Assembly: GCF_000014125.1 (NCBI RefSeq)
Contig: NC_008593.1
Location: 2,480,001-2,544,000, forward strand
DNA: 64,000 nt
DNA from: Clostridium novyi NT
GTDB taxonomy: Bacteria; Bacillota; Clostridia; Clostridiales; Clostridiaceae
Direction of reading: 5' to 3'
Part shown: piece by piece, positions 12,485 through 25,872 of the stretch
How positions within the stretch are numbered: position 1 is the stretch's first letter
How the letters are laid out: the number at the start of each line of letters is the position of its first letter
Position numbers and translations under genes: made by a program
Notes under the pieces: model-generated
Told to the model about the DNA's origin: nothing
The model's database searches: none
What the model saw: only the letters and a program-made list of their open reading frames with translations

Positions 12485-13423
12485 TTATTCTTTTGTTATA
12501 TAAAATATCTTGTGATCTCTCCATTTTCCATTAATAAATAAATACTTTTTACTAACTCCAACTTCCTCAAAACCACAACCTTTTAGTACACATTGAGACG
12601 GAATATTATCCACTAATGTACTTGCTTCTATTCTGTGTAAGTCCATATCATCAAAGGCATAATCTAAAACTAAATTTAAAGCTTCTTTCATATATCCATT
12701 CTTTTGATACTTCTCATCTATAGAATATCCAACAAAGGCATTGTGAAATACTCCTAAAACTATATTGCTAAGTTGAATTTTCCCAATAAACTTTTTATCT
12801 TTATATATTCCAAAGTTAACACTTGTACCATTTAAAAACTGTTTGTATCCTTCCATTAAAAGTTCTCTTTGACCCTTTAATGTATAAAAATCCGCATCTC
12901 TAGATGGTTCAAATGGTTTTAAATAATCTTTGTTTCTAACATAGTACTCGTATACATCTTTAGAATCCTCTGGTGTTAAAATCTTAAGCTCTATTCTATT
13001 TCCCCTAAGTCTAAATACATTTATATTATTACAATTTTTAAAGGTTTTAATATCGATGCCAAAAAGCAATTCATTTTCATATACACCATTATTAATTACA
13101 CTATCTTGAATCATACCCTCTAGCATAAATCCAAGTTGTACAAATGGCGAAACATTTATATCTTCATTAGTTATAAAAGTCATTTTGTGAACTAATTGCT
13201 CTTTGCATATCTTATCTATGATCATAACAATTGATTGCTTTAAATGGTTTTCATACTTGTCATCTTTTTTGTAGAATTTCATTCTTATACAGCAATACTT
13301 ATTTTCCTTGTTAAAATCTAATATATATATTCTACCCATATTAATTCCATATGTATCTTTTATAATATATTCTGTATTTTTCCCATTAGCTTTTATAATT
13401 TCAACACCATTTTGTTTAAACAT
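12485..13423 (-). CDS. GNAT acetyltransferase with an extra N-terminal domain
   Basis: The C-terminal part (about residues 140-312) is a RimJ/RimL-type GNAT domain: LRGNRIELKILTPED starts it, IDEKYQKNGYMKEAL is the acetyl-CoA loop, and HRIEASTLVDNIPSQ with GFEEVGV completes the motif. Such enzymes acetylate N-terminal or side-chain amines. The first 135 residues look like a second, degenerate GNAT-like half (LGFMLEGMIQD resembles motif B). Two-domain proteins of this kind occur in clostridia, but the substrate is unknown. The start is ATG after AGGAGAG. It lies just after the MFS gene (14-base gap) and ends at a terminator, so it belongs to the tcdA-MFS-GNAT group. Confidence 0.75.
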   Translation of the reverse strand: MFKQNGVEIIKANGKNTEYIIKDTYGINMGRIYILDFNKENKYCCIRMKFYKKDDKYENHLKQSIVMIIDKICKEQLVHKMTFITNEDINVSPFVQLGFMLEGMIQDSVINNGVYENELLFGIDIKTFKNCNNINVFRLRGNRIELKILTPEDSKDVYEYYVRNKDYLKPFEPSRDADFYTLKGQRELLMEGYKQFLNGTSVNFGIYKDKKFIGKIQLSNIVLGVFHNAFVGYSIDEKYQKNGYMKEALNLVLDYAFDDMDLHRIEASTLVDNIPSQCVLKGCGFEEVGVSKKYLFINGKWRDHKIFYITKE

Positions 13424-13437
13424 TTTTCTCTCTCCTA

Positions 13438-14616
13438 TTACCCTCTATCCGCTAAGCTTCTAGTATTTATATAAATTAAGAAAACACAAATAAGACATAA
13501 TAATAAACATGTTGGCATTACATAATAAGTCTTATATACGCCTATGACATCGTTTAAAAATCCTATTAAAAGATTCATAACCATTCCTATAAAAGATCCT
13601 ACAGTTACAACTAATCCAGTAATATAAGATACATTCTTCTTAAATACATGGCTTAAAGTTACAACCATTGTAGGAAATACTATAGCAAAGAATAATCCTG
13701 AAATTGATATTATAATTATACCACTTTCTCCTAACACTAATCCTGATAAATATAATATTAATGCAATAGCTACGGAAATTAAAACACTTTTAAAATATCC
13801 TATCTTTTCAACTACAAATCCTCCTAGCAGTCTTCCAATAGTTAACATTCCAAAGAATAATGCAGCATAAAATGAACATTTCTTTTCGTTAAATCCATAA
13901 TTGTCATACATAAAGTTTACAAACCAAGCTCCTGTATTTTGTTCAGCAGCTATATAAAATCCTAGTGTTCCCATATAAAAATAAACTAACTTGTTAGTTA
14001 ATATACTCTTGTAATCTATTTTTTCAGCTTTTGTAGTAGTTGTTGCACTTGGCATCTTTATAAATATAAATCCTACAAATATAACAGCTGATATTATTGC
14101 AATAATTAAATAAACTTGTCTCCAAGTCATTCCATTATATAACATAACCCCTGTTAATCTTTGAGTTATTGTTGCTCCAAGTCCATAGAAAAAATGTGTT
14201 AAATTCATTAAAACTGCCTGAAACCCAACAGCAATTAACGGAATCATAGTATTTACGCCTATGGCAATGAGAGCTTGCCCTGCATTTAATATAAATAAAT
14301 TTAGCATATATATTGCAAAATTTTTAGATAAAAATAACCCTATTGGCGATAAAACTATCAATAAAAATCCTAATATAAAAACCTTTTTATGTCCTATATT
14401 TTCACTTAAAAATCCGCCTAGATATGTGAAAACCATATATCCTAGCGAACATGCTAAAAGTGTCCATGAAATTTCTTTATTGTTAACAGCAAAATCACTT
14501 TTAATAGCTGGTACAAAAGGTCCTCTTACGTTATCATACATAGCTACTAAAATCATCATTATAAAAACAAATACTATGGGAATAAACTTTTTTACTTCAA
14601 TACTCTTCTTGGTCAT
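13438..14616 (-). CDS. MFS transporter
   Basis: A 392-residue major facilitator with about twelve membrane segments in two halves. After TM2 the loop GGFLSENIGHKKVF matches the family's motif A, and GGFVVEKIGYFK repeats it after TM8. The N-terminal segment AMYDNVRGPFVPAI resembles sugar/organic anion porter families, but the substrate cannot be named. I prefer the ATG at 14616, one base after the tcdA stop and eight bases after AAGGA, to the ATG at 14625 that lies within tcdA. The tight spacing indicates translational coupling with tcdA. Confidence 0.8.
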   Translation of the reverse strand: MTKKSIEVKKFIPIVFVFIMMILVAMYDNVRGPFVPAIKSDFAVNNKEISWTLLACSLGYMVFTYLGGFLSENIGHKKVFILGFLLIVLSPIGLFLSKNFAIYMLNLFILNAGQALIAIGVNTMIPLIAVGFQAVLMNLTHFFYGLGATITQRLTGVMLYNGMTWRQVYLIIAIISAVIFVGFIFIKMPSATTTTKAEKIDYKSILTNKLVYFYMGTLGFYIAAEQNTGAWFVNFMYDNYGFNEKKCSFYAALFFGMLTIGRLLGGFVVEKIGYFKSVLISVAIALILYLSGLVLGESGIIIISISGLFFAIVFPTMVVTLSHVFKKNVSYITGLVVTVGSFIGMVMNLLIGFLNDVIGVYKTYYVMPTCLLLCLICVFLIYINTRSLADRG

Positions 14617-14617
14617 A

Positions 14618-15334
14618 TCATTCATCCTTTTTAATTAAATTTTTTACAACCTCTCCTGCAATAATAAGTCCTGCAACAGAAGGAACAAATGAAACACTAC
14701 CTGGAGACTGTTTTCTCTCGTTTTTCTCTTCTTCTCTTATTTGTGGTTTTATTGGTAGTTCTTCAGAGTATACAACCTTTAAATGCTTTACATTTAATCT
14801 TTTTAATTCTCTTCTCATAACCTTAGCTAAGGGACAAACGTTGGTTTTATATATATCACTTACTTGTAACTTTGTTGGATCAAGTTTATTTCCTGTTCCC
14901 ATGCTACTTATAAGCTTTATATTATTCTTTTCACACCAAACAGCTACTGCTATTTTTGAAGTTACAGTATCTATAGCATCGATTACATAGTCAGTATCTA
15001 AATCAATTAATTCCCCTAAATTATCTTGATTTATAAATACTTTATGTGATGTTACATTACATTCTGGATTAATATCTTTTATTCTATCTTCCATAACTTC
15101 TACTTTAGACTTTCCTATAGTACTTGTAGTAGCAATTATTTGTCTATTGATATTACTCTCATCTACAACATCTTTATCAACCAATACTATATTTCCAACA
15201 CCGCTTCTTGCAATGCCTTCTGTAACAAATCCTCCTACTCCCCCAACACCTAATATAACCACTTTAGATTTCTTTAGTGTCTCGATATTATCTACTCCTA
15301 ATATCTTTTCTGTTCTTATTAACCAATTTCCCAT
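14618..15334 (-). CDS. tcdA: tRNA threonylcarbamoyladenosine dehydratase (TcdA/CsdL)
   Basis: A 238-residue E1-like ThiF-fold enzyme that cyclises t6A37 in ANN-decoding tRNAs to ct6A, using ATP. GVGGVGGFVTEGIARSG is the nucleotide-binding loop, VDKDVVDESNINRQI is the conserved acidic/Arg segment, and SSMGTGNKLDP and SVSFVPSVAGLIIAGEV are TcdA-specific blocks. The family's Cys is seen in TNVCPLAKVMRREL. It is the first gene of a tcdA-MFS-GNAT group. Confidence 0.9.
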   Translation of the reverse strand: MGNWLIRTEKILGVDNIETLKKSKVVILGVGGVGGFVTEGIARSGVGNIVLVDKDVVDESNINRQIIATTSTIGKSKVEVMEDRIKDINPECNVTSHKVFINQDNLGELIDLDTDYVIDAIDTVTSKIAVAVWCEKNNIKLISSMGTGNKLDPTKLQVSDIYKTNVCPLAKVMRRELKRLNVKHLKVVYSEELPIKPQIREEEKNERKQSPGSVSFVPSVAGLIIAGEVVKNLIKKDE

Positions 15335-15393
15335 AAGTTCTTTTCATCCCCTATATGTTTTTTTGGTACCCACATACCTTTATTATACTAAAA

Positions 15394-15417
15394 AAACTGC
15401 GAATTATTTCGCAGTTT
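15394..15417 (-). terminator. terminator of the 61-residue Cys protein gene
   Basis: The stem AAACTGCGAA / TTCGCAGTTT with a 4-base loop is followed on the minus strand by seven T. It lies between the small gene and tcdA. Confidence 0.8.
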
Positions 15418-15507
15418 AAAAATTATTTAGCATTAAATATTATACACAATTTATTTTTACTATACAAATAAATTTATTTTCATTTATTTTATATTTTAAT
15501 ATTAGAA

Positions 15508-15693
15508 CTAATTTCTGCCTATTACATCTATTACTTCATCAAACAATCCCTTGGTGCATTTTCCTCCTATAAAATTTTTACAATTAGAACAACTCTCGGA
15601 ATTACTTAACATACTTAGTGATGCAATTGTATACTTAGGATTATAACCAACACAATTTTGTGCCACTATCATCTTCATACTATTAGATATCAT
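15508..15693 (-). CDS. small Cys-motif protein, function unknown
   Basis: A 61-residue protein with a C-terminal ESCSNCKNFIGGKC segment. The three clustered Cys plus QNCVGY give a possible metal site. I do not recognise a named family. The start ATG is nine bases after AAGGCGGTG; an internal ATG six codons on is possible. It has its own terminator at 15394-15417 and lies next to another small Cys-rich gene (15857-16036). Confidence 0.55.
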   Translation of the reverse strand: MISNSMKMIVAQNCVGYNPKYTIASLSMLSNSESCSNCKNFIGGKCTKGLFDEVIDVIGRN

Positions 15694-15828
15694 ATATTAA
15701 CACCGCCTTAGAATGTTATTCTGTGTTAATACATATTTTGCCCTAAGGTCACTAAAAAATACACTACTACATTAAAATTTACTATAACCCATAAAATTAT
15801 AAATTAATTTACTTTAGTATAAATAAAA

Positions 15829-15858
15829 AAAGATATAGAAAAATTATTCTATATCTTT
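15829..15858 (-). terminator. terminator of the 59-residue Cys-rich gene
   Basis: A 12-bp stem AAAGATATAGAA / TTCTATATCTTT with a 6-base loop, then a run of T on the minus strand. Confidence 0.8.
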
Positions 15859-16036
15859 AATAATAGTATTCATCATCATCGCATATAACTGATTCAGTTT
15901 CTCTACAATATCTTGTAATCAAACATTCTCCTAAATTTCTAGGACATCCCTTGCACATGCAATCAGTTACCTTTGTATCACATCTGTTATTTTTATATTC
16001 TGTGCATCTTTCACAGTTATTTTGAATAACTGACAT
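15857..16036 (-). CDS. small cysteine-rich protein, 59 residues
   Basis: The ATG at 16036 follows GGAGGT and opens a frame of 59 codons ending at TAA (15857-15859), directly before a strong terminator. The peptide has nine Cys: NNCERC, NNRCD, DCMCKGC, GECL, RYCRE and VICDDDE, then an acidic DDDEYYY tail. Cys-rich proteins of this size usually bind zinc or an Fe-S cluster; I cannot name a family. The ribosome site, the terminator and the non-random Cys spacing make it a likely real gene. Confidence 0.65.
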   Translation of the reverse strand: MSVIQNNCERCTEYKNNRCDTKVTDCMCKGCPRNLGECLITRYCRETESVICDDDEYYY

Positions 16037-16070
16037 ACTTCATACCTCCAATATACAAAACACTTACAAA

Positions 16071-16568
16071 TTAATTATATCCATCTTCATCTAAGATCTT
16101 TCTTATTACTCTTTTTCCTATTTTATCTTCTGTCATTTGTGGTAAAGCATCTTTTATATGAACCCAATTTACCCATTCCACTTCATCAGATTTTAATATT
16201 TCTCCATCTAAATAATCAGCTCTAAAGGTAAGCATAAGAAGTTCTGTTGGTTCTACAAAATCACTTCCCAAATATCTAACGTTATTCACCGTTATACCAG
16301 TTTCCTCTTTAACCTCACGTATAACTGTATCTTCTACTTCCTCTCCAATGTCTACGTATCCTGAAATTAACACTTTAGAATCCTTATATATGTAACTCTG
16401 TTTCATTAAAAGAACCTTATCTTCCTTTAATACAGCAACAACTATACAAGGTTTTGGCAACTCAAAAAACATTTTATCATCTACAGGACAATAAGGTACA
16501 TACCCCTCATCCCAACTATCTCTAAGTTCTAGTTTGTTTCCACATATAGGACAAAATTTATAAATCAT
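16071..16568 (-). CDS. Nudix hydrolase with N-terminal zinc-ribbon (NudC-like)
   Basis: A 165-residue protein. The Nudix box is complete: GYVDIGEEVEDTVIREVKEE, with the RExxEE metal site. The N-terminus FCPICG...PYCPVDD resembles the zinc ribbon of NADH pyrophosphatases, but only three Cys are visible where four ligands would be expected. Likely reaction: hydrolysis of a dinucleotide or nucleoside diphosphate derivative. The protein is much shorter than NudC (about 260 residues) because the NudC N-terminal domain is missing. The start is ATG with AGGGGG upstream. It appears to be transcribed alone. Confidence 0.8.
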   Translation of the reverse strand: MIYKFCPICGNKLELRDSWDEGYVPYCPVDDKMFFELPKPCIVVAVLKEDKVLLMKQSYIYKDSKVLISGYVDIGEEVEDTVIREVKEETGITVNNVRYLGSDFVEPTELLMLTFRADYLDGEILKSDEVEWVNWVHIKDALPQMTEDKIGKRVIRKILDEDGYN

Positions 16569-16669
16569 ATCATTTACCCCCTAAAATAAGTGTTAACTTA
16601 TAACTTAATTATAGTCTATTTACATTTATTAGTATAGTTAATTATATTAATGTAACACTTTTAATGAAT

Positions 16670-17359
16670 TTATAGGATAATCTCAACAGGGTCTTTTATT
16701 TCTATATAATCCTCACCCACATTACAGTCATAACAAAAAATATCTACTCCCTTTTTATGTGCTAATGTTAAAGCTTCTGAAAACTTTTTATCCATTTCTT
16801 TATGTGGAGAAAATGTCTTTGCCCCGCTTAGTTGTACTAAAAATAAAATACCAGCTCCCATATGAGATTCCTTTATTTCTATAAGCTCTAAAATATGTTT
16901 AGTTCCTCTTTCTGTAGGTGCATCTGGGAACATACAGTTTCCCTTATCTTCAAGAGTAACTCCTTTAACTTCTAAATAGTATTTATTGTTACTATCATCC
17001 CATAGTTTAAAATCAAATCTACTATTTCCAAATGTCTGCTCTCTTTTTATATTATTAAATTTTACTAGAGGTTGTATTTTTTTATTTTTTAAAGCTTCTT
17101 CCACAACAGCATTAGGAACTTGAGAATCAATATTTATTAATTTATCATTCTTATATGCTGCAATTAAATCATACTTTGTTTTTCTATTAGGATTTGTTCC
17201 CTCTCTTAATACAACCGTTGTATCTGGTATTAAAATTTCTCTACATCTTCCCGTATTAGGAACATGAACTTTTACTTCTTCATTATTTAAATATACATAA
17301 GCTACAAATCTATTGGGTCTTTTTATAAACTTTGCTGTTAAAACATTATTTATTTTCAT
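16670..17359 (-). CDS. sfsA: SfsA family protein
   Basis: A 229-residue protein over its full length like SfsA (sugar fermentation stimulation protein). PNTGRCREILIPDT is the conserved N-terminal OB-like block. The PD-(D/E)XK-like nuclease core follows: RFDFKLWDD, YLEVKGVTLED, and FPDAPTERGTKHILEL. The E-x-K of YLEVKG is the predicted catalytic pair. In E. coli the protein binds DNA and affects maltose genes; its function in Firmicutes is unproven. The start is ATG after GAGGGG. The upstream intergenic region carries DnaA-box-like sites. Confidence 0.88.
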   Translation of the reverse strand: MKINNVLTAKFIKRPNRFVAYVYLNNEEVKVHVPNTGRCREILIPDTTVVLREGTNPNRKTKYDLIAAYKNDKLINIDSQVPNAVVEEALKNKKIQPLVKFNNIKREQTFGNSRFDFKLWDDSNNKYYLEVKGVTLEDKGNCMFPDAPTERGTKHILELIEIKESHMGAGILFLVQLSGAKTFSPHKEMDKKFSEALTLAHKKGVDIFCYDCNVGEDYIEIKDPVEIIL

Positions 17360-17443
17360 TCCGTTCCCCTCAATTCATATTAATTTTTAAGTTACACAGT
17401 CTTTTTATTTATCAGTATATAAGCTTAATAAGATTTATATACT

Positions 17444-17531
17444 TTATCCACAATAATTAATATTCTTTTATAGCTATATTATTAATTCACTTTCCACAAC
17501 AATTATAAAAAGTTATCAACAATGTGTATAA
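17444..17531. promoter_or_regulatory. cluster of DnaA-box-like sites
   Basis: Within 88 bases: TTATCCACA (17444-17452), the near match TTATCAACA (17513-17521), and TGTGTATAA (17523-17531), which is TTATACACA on the minus strand; CTTTCCACA (17490-17498) is weaker. Two fit the TTATNCACA consensus exactly. The region is AT-rich and lies upstream of sfsA, away from the expected origin. Confidence 0.45.
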
Positions 17532-17560
17532 CTTTTATATATATTTCTTTACGCAAATAA

Positions 17561-17597
17561 AAAATCATGCTTCTATAAAATTTAAAAGCATGATTTT
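17561..17597 (-). terminator. terminator of rRNA operon 2 / tRNA cluster
   Basis: A 12-bp stem AAAATCATGCTT / AAGCATGATTTT follows tRNA-Glu(CTC) directly and has T-rich sequence after it. Confidence 0.8.
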
Positions 17598-17671
17598 GGT
17601 AGCTTCTAGGGGAATTGAACCCCTGATCCCGCCTTGAGAGGGCGATGTCTTAACCTCTTGACCAAGAAGCC
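17597..17671 (-). tRNA. tRNA-Glu(CTC)
   Basis: A complete cloverleaf with CCA; anticodon loop CTCTCAA. Last of six tRNAs after 5S in operon 2. Confidence 0.92.
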
Positions 17672-17724
17672 ATAATTATATTTAACTGTGCAAAAAAGTT
17701 CTTTAATAAAAGAACTTAAAAAAC

Positions 17725-17799
17725 TGGCTGGGATAGCAGGATTCGAACCTACGCATGTAGCAGTCAAAGTGCTATGCCTTACCGCTTGGCGATATCCCA
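17725..17799 (-). tRNA. tRNA-Gln(TTG)
   Basis: Acceptor TGGGATA/TATCCCA, anticodon loop CTTTGAC, encoded CCA. Confidence 0.93.
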
Positions 17800-17805
17800 A
17801 TAATA

Positions 17806-17882
<77 letters not shown>

Positions 17883-17887
17883 AATTT

Positions 17888-17961
17888 TGGAGCGGGTAAG
17901 GGGAATCGAACCCCTGTGTTCAGCTTGGAAGGCTGACGTTCTACCATTGAACCATACCCGC
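17888..17961 (-). tRNA. tRNA-Gly(TCC)
   Basis: Acceptor GCGGGTA/TACCCGC, anticodon loop CTTCCAA, encoded CCA. Confidence 0.94.
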
Positions 17962-17975
17962 GTATAAAATATAAA

Positions 17976-18059
17976 TGGTGCAGGTGAAGGGAGTCGAACC
18001 CCCATGCCAAAGGCGCTAGATCCTAAGTCTAGTGCGTCTGCCAATTCCGCCACACCTGC
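17976..18059 (-). tRNA. tRNA-Leu(TAG)
   Basis: Acceptor GCAGGTG/CACCTGC, anticodon loop CTTAGGA, class II variable arm, encoded CCA. Confidence 0.94.
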
Positions 18060-18076
18060 ACATATAAGTTTTTAAA

Positions 18077-18151
18077 TGGTGACTCCTAGGGGAATCGAAC
18101 CCCTGTTACCACCGTGAAAGGGTGGTGTCTTAACCGCTTGACCAAGGAGCC
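18077..18151 (-). tRNA. tRNA-Glu(TTC)
   Basis: Acceptor GGCTCCT/AGGAGTC, anticodon loop CTTTCAC, encoded CCA. It is the first tRNA after 5S, seven bases on. Confidence 0.94.
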
Positions 18152-18158
18152 AAAGAGA

Positions 18159-18274
18159 CCTGGCGACGACCTACTCTTCCACACCGTCTCCAGTGCAGTA
18201 CCATCGGCGCTTTGAAGCTTAACCATCGTGTTCGGTATGGGAACGGGTGTTACCTTCAAGCCATAATCACCAGA
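18159..18274 (-). rRNA. rrf: 5S rRNA, operon 2
   Basis: Same sequence as the operon 1 copy as far as I can read. It is followed by six tRNAs. Confidence 0.93.
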
Positions 18275-18311
18275 TTGTTCTTTCAAAATTGCACAGTGAT
18301 AATAATTATTT

Positions 18312-21214
<2,903 letters not shown>

Positions 21215-21341
21215 TATCATCATCTACTAATTTTCATTAGTGTCTAGGTTTAGATTATTTCTAATCTTATTAATTCGTTTCTTTATCACTGTGCAATTTT
21301 CAAAGAACAATTCACTTAATTGAGATATTCAATTAAGAAAG

Positions 21342-21418
<77 letters not shown>

Positions 21419-21421
21419 ATG

Positions 21422-21497
21422 TGGTGGAGATAAAGAGATTCGAACTCTTGACCCCCTGCGTGCAAGGCAGGTGCTCTCCCAACTGAGCTATACCCCC
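21422..21497 (-). tRNA. tRNA-Ala(TGC)
   Basis: Acceptor GGGGGTA with TATCTCC (two G-T pairs), anticodon loop CTTGCAC, encoded CCA. Three bases from tRNA-Ile. The same gene recurs at the end of operon 3. Confidence 0.95.
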
Positions 21498-21578
21498 ACA
21501 TTTGTAATGAAAGACTTAGTCTTTCAAAATTAAACAGAATCAGGTTTCCAGTCTGGAAGCTTTGCTTCCATTCTCCCT

Positions 21579-23094
<1,516 letters not shown>

Positions 23095-23192
23095 AAGTTT
23101 AATCTTACTCAAATTTATTGACTGGTTTATTACCTATATTCTGTTTAATTTTCAAAGACCATTCTCTTTCGCCATCTCTCGACGGCTTATTC

Positions 23193-23221
23193 ATTATATC
23201 AATTTAAAAAATCTTTGTCAA
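23193..23221 (-). promoter_or_regulatory. rRNA operon 2 promoter
   Basis: TTGACA (23216-23221), 17 bases, TATAAT (23193-23198) on the minus strand. Confidence 0.9.
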
Positions 23222-23288
23222 TAACTTTTTTAAAACTTTTTTAACTTTTTTAAGTTAATTTGTTTTATTAAGTTTTGACTAATTTAAT

Positions 23289-23310
23289 TTGTCGTTTCTC
23301 TCAACGACAA
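23289..23310. repeat. inverted repeat upstream of rRNA operon 2
   Basis: A perfect TTGTCGTT-N6-AACGACAA inverted repeat 68 bases upstream of the -35 box. It is the clearest copy of an element present before all three operons. Nothing else is visible in 23311-23450. Confidence 0.6.
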
Positions 23311-23451
23311 GGAATATACTATCACAAAAATACAATACAATATTGAACTATATTCTTATATTCGTAAAATAAATTTAAAATACTTTTCATTACTTATTTT
23401 CTCTTAATTTTTTTGTATGTGACACACCTGGTTGCGTAATTGGAGAAGCAT

Positions 23452-23492
23452 AAAAATAAGCCAAGAAAATTTACCTTTCTCAGCTTATTTTT
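23452..23492 (-). terminator. terminator of the 297-residue protein gene
   Basis: A stem AAAAATAAGC / GCTTATTTTT with an inner AAGAAA/TTTCT extension. Confidence 0.7.
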
Positions 23493-23500
23493 ACTGTTAT

Positions 23501-24394
23501 TTATTTCTTTTTAGGATACTCTTCTGTAAATTTTTCTCCCATATAATCTTCAATTACAATTTCAAACCTATTATTGATAGCATTATTCTCATCTTTTTTA
23601 ATCCTTAAATTATAATTTAATTTTTCTATCTTACCATCATCTTTTTCTATTAAATTATTATTTTTATCATATATAGGTACTTCTTTTATATTATTATTCT
23701 TTAAGCTCTTCCCTTGTGAATAGATATTTATAGTGTCCTTTAATGTATTATTTGAATATACATTAACTAGTATGTTTCTAATTTTAAATTTTTCTTGTGA
23801 TTTATAGTTATTATCTATGTTAACATCCAGTCTTACATTGTCCTTATCATCTGCATTAGTATTTTCAAAAATGTGAGTTGAAATTCTATTTTTTATTTCA
23901 TTTTTAAAATAAACATACAGAAGTTCTTCACTTCTTGATCTTACAGGTCCTTCTGCTAATATTTTAAATCTATAATCTTCGTTATAAGGTAATTTTAATG
24001 TTTTACTAAATTTAAGACCATAAGATATATCTAACGGAACCTTATTCCACTCAATTTCATCTGAAGTTGTTTTGCCAACTTTACCATACAAAAGATATAA
24101 CTTAGAGTTATTCTCTAATTCCTTTAAGTTACCATATATCATAATGGTAATATTTTTATAATCCTTATCTAACTCCAATACCTTATAATCCTTATTTGTA
24201 ATCCAATCTTGTTTTGAATTTATTTTATTTACATTTTCCGAAAGCTCATCAATGCTTCGTTCTAAATAATTTAACTTATTAAAATTTCTATTTATATCTT
24301 CAGTTATATTATTAAATCTTATTACAGTAATAATATTAAAGATTATAAATACACCTAAAAATATACCTACTACCTTGCTTATTTTCTTGTTCAT
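23501..24394 (-). CDS. membrane-anchored protein of unknown function
   Basis: A 297-residue protein with a basic start and one hydrophobic segment at residues 7-26 (VVGIFLGVFIIFNIITVI), most likely an uncleaved anchor, with the rest outside the cell. Residues 30-62 are a predicted coiled coil (NRNFNKLNYLERSIDELSEN). The remainder is beta-rich and Asn/Lys-rich, without a motif I recognise. It lies between rRNA operon 2 and bofA with its own terminator. No function is proposed. Confidence 0.65.
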   Translation of the reverse strand: MNKKISKVVGIFLGVFIIFNIITVIRFNNITEDINRNFNKLNYLERSIDELSENVNKINSKQDWITNKDYKVLELDKDYKNITIMIYGNLKELENNSKLYLLYGKVGKTTSDEIEWNKVPLDISYGLKFSKTLKLPYNEDYRFKILAEGPVRSRSEELLYVYFKNEIKNRISTHIFENTNADDKDNVRLDVNIDNNYKSQEKFKIRNILVNVYSNNTLKDTINIYSQGKSLKNNNIKEVPIYDKNNNLIEKDDGKIEKLNYNLRIKKDENNAINNRFEIVIEDYMGEKFTEEYPKKK

Positions 24395-24455
24395 ATAATT
24401 ATAAAATTCACCTCATTTCAACTAAAAATTTTAGATTTAAACTATTATACACCAT

Positions 24456-24710
24456 TTATAAATACATTTTAAATATTACTAGGAATATAACTCCTGGTAT
24501 TCCAAAGAAACCTGCGATTAGGGCAGACCAAGCATTAATAGCTATTGATATTCCTATTTGTGACCCTATTAAATTTACAACAAATAAAAGAACAGCTCCT
24601 AAAACTCCATTTACAATAAGTTTATATAGAACCTTTATAGGCCAGGATAATAGTTTTACAACTAAATACAACAATATAATACCAACTATAAAACTTCCTA
24701 TGTATTCCAT
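24456..24710 (-). CDS. bofA: pro-sigma-K processing inhibitor BofA
   Basis: An 84-residue membrane protein. The C-terminal NLIGSQIGISIAINAWSALI and GFFGIPGVIFLVIF match the BofA signature. In Bacillus BofA holds the SpoIVFB protease inactive in the outer forespore membrane during sporulation; in clostridia its role is less clear. The position right after recR is the same as in B. subtilis and supports the call. Three hydrophobic segments cover most of the protein. Start ATG after GGGGAGG. Confidence 0.9.
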   Translation of the reverse strand: MEYIGSFIVGIILLYLVVKLLSWPIKVLYKLIVNGVLGAVLLFVVNLIGSQIGISIAINAWSALIAGFFGIPGVIFLVIFKMYL

Positions 24711-24791
24711 AACATACCTCCCCTTATATATTATTATACATTTATATTATACTGGTTTAAATGTAATATGATTAATATTAGGTTAAAAAAT

Positions 24792-24822
24792 AAACTTCTA
24801 TTTTAAAATAAAATAGAAGTTT
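24792..24822 (-). terminator. terminator of the dnaX-ybaB-recR operon
   Basis: A 13-bp perfect stem AAACTTCTATTTT / AAAATAGAAGTTT just after recR, followed by T-rich sequence. Confidence 0.75.
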
Positions 24823-24834
24823 TAATATTTATCA

Positions 24835-25431
24835 CTATAATTCTACTCTTCCTTCTAACGCTTTAGATAGGGTAACTTCATCAGCATATTCTAGATCTCC
24901 ACCAACTGGTACCCCATGTGCAATTCTTGTTACCTTTACACCTAAAGGTTTTAGAATCTTTGATATATACATGGCTGTAGCTTCTCCTTCTACATTTGGA
25001 TTTGTTGCTACAATAACCTCTTTTACATTTTCATTAATTCTTCTTATAAGTCCTTTTAGATTAATATCTTCTGGACCCTTACCAGACATTGGCGATATTA
25101 CCCCATGAAGTACATGATAGGTTCCATTGTATTCTCTTATTTTTTCTAAAGACATTATATCTTTAGGCTGTTCAATTACACATATTATGCTTTCATCTCT
25201 GTTAGGATTTGAACATATAGCACAAGGATCACTATCTGTATAGTTTCCACAAATAGAACAATATTTTATAGTTCCTCTTGCTTTAACTAAAGCATTTGCA
25301 AATTCTCTAACTTCATCACTAGGAAGATTTAAAACATGTAATGTTAATCTTTGAGCAGTTTTGTACCCGATACCAGGTAATTTTGCAAACTCCTCTATTA
25401 ATTTTTCTATAGCTACAGGATAAAAATCCAA
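24835..25431 (-). CDS. recR: recombination mediator RecR
   Basis: A 198-residue protein, the normal RecR length when the TTG at 25431 is used, preceded by GAGGTG at six bases; the GTG three codons upstream overlaps that ribosome site. Order: helix-hairpin-helix ([12 protein letters not shown]), four-Cys zinc finger ([16 protein letters not shown]), Toprim domain ([21 protein letters not shown]), and the C-terminal [20 protein letters not shown]. It loads RecA at gaps with RecO/RecF. It follows ybaB by few bases in the classical dnaX-ybaB-recR operon. Confidence 0.95.
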   Translation of the reverse strand: MDFYPVAIEKLIEEFAKLPGIGYKTAQRLTLHVLNLPSDEVREFANALVKARGTIKYCSICGNYTDSDPCAICSNPNRDESIICVIEQPKDIMSLEKIREYNGTYHVLHGVISPMSGKGPEDINLKGLIRRINENVKEVIVATNPNVEGEATAMYISKILKPLGVKVTRIAHGVPVGGDLEYADEVTLSKALEGRVEL

Positions 25432-25446
25432 TTCATTCACCTCGGC

Positions 25447-25791
25447 CTAGAACATTCCAGGCATGTTTAATCCACCTGTTAGTTTTTTCATTTCATTTGC
25501 TGTTTCTTCATCAGCTGTTTTTAACGCTTGATTACATGCAGCTAATATTAAATCTTGTAACATTTCAACATCATCTGGATCAACAACGTCTGGTTCTATA
25601 TTTATGCTTAATATTTCTTTCTTTCCATTTGCTTTAACTGTAACAGCACCGCCACCTGCTGATGCAACAAATTCTTTTTCTTCAAGTTCACCTTGAACTT
25701 TTTGCATTTGTTGTTGCATTTTTTGTGCTTGTTTCATTAAATTATTTATATTCATTCCTCCGCCCATTCCTGGGAATCCACCTCTTGCCAT
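25447..25791 (-). CDS. YbaB/EbfC nucleoid-associated protein
   Basis: A 114-residue small DNA-binding protein that forms a tweezer-like dimer. [20 protein letters not shown] is the conserved N-terminal helix and [16 protein letters not shown] the sheet. It is encoded between dnaX and recR, the usual arrangement. The start ATG follows CAGGAGGT. Confidence 0.95.
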   Translation of the reverse strand: MARGGFPGMGGGMNINNLMKQAQKMQQQMQKVQGELEEKEFVASAGGGAVTVKANGKKEILSINIEPDVVDPDDVEMLQDLILAACNQALKTADEETANEMKKLTGGLNMPGMF

Positions 25792-25872
25792 GTTACTACC
25801 TCCTGTATTTCATTTATTTTTTTCTATTCTATAGTCTTTTTTCTAATACTTCTTATTTTATCATTTAGTAAT

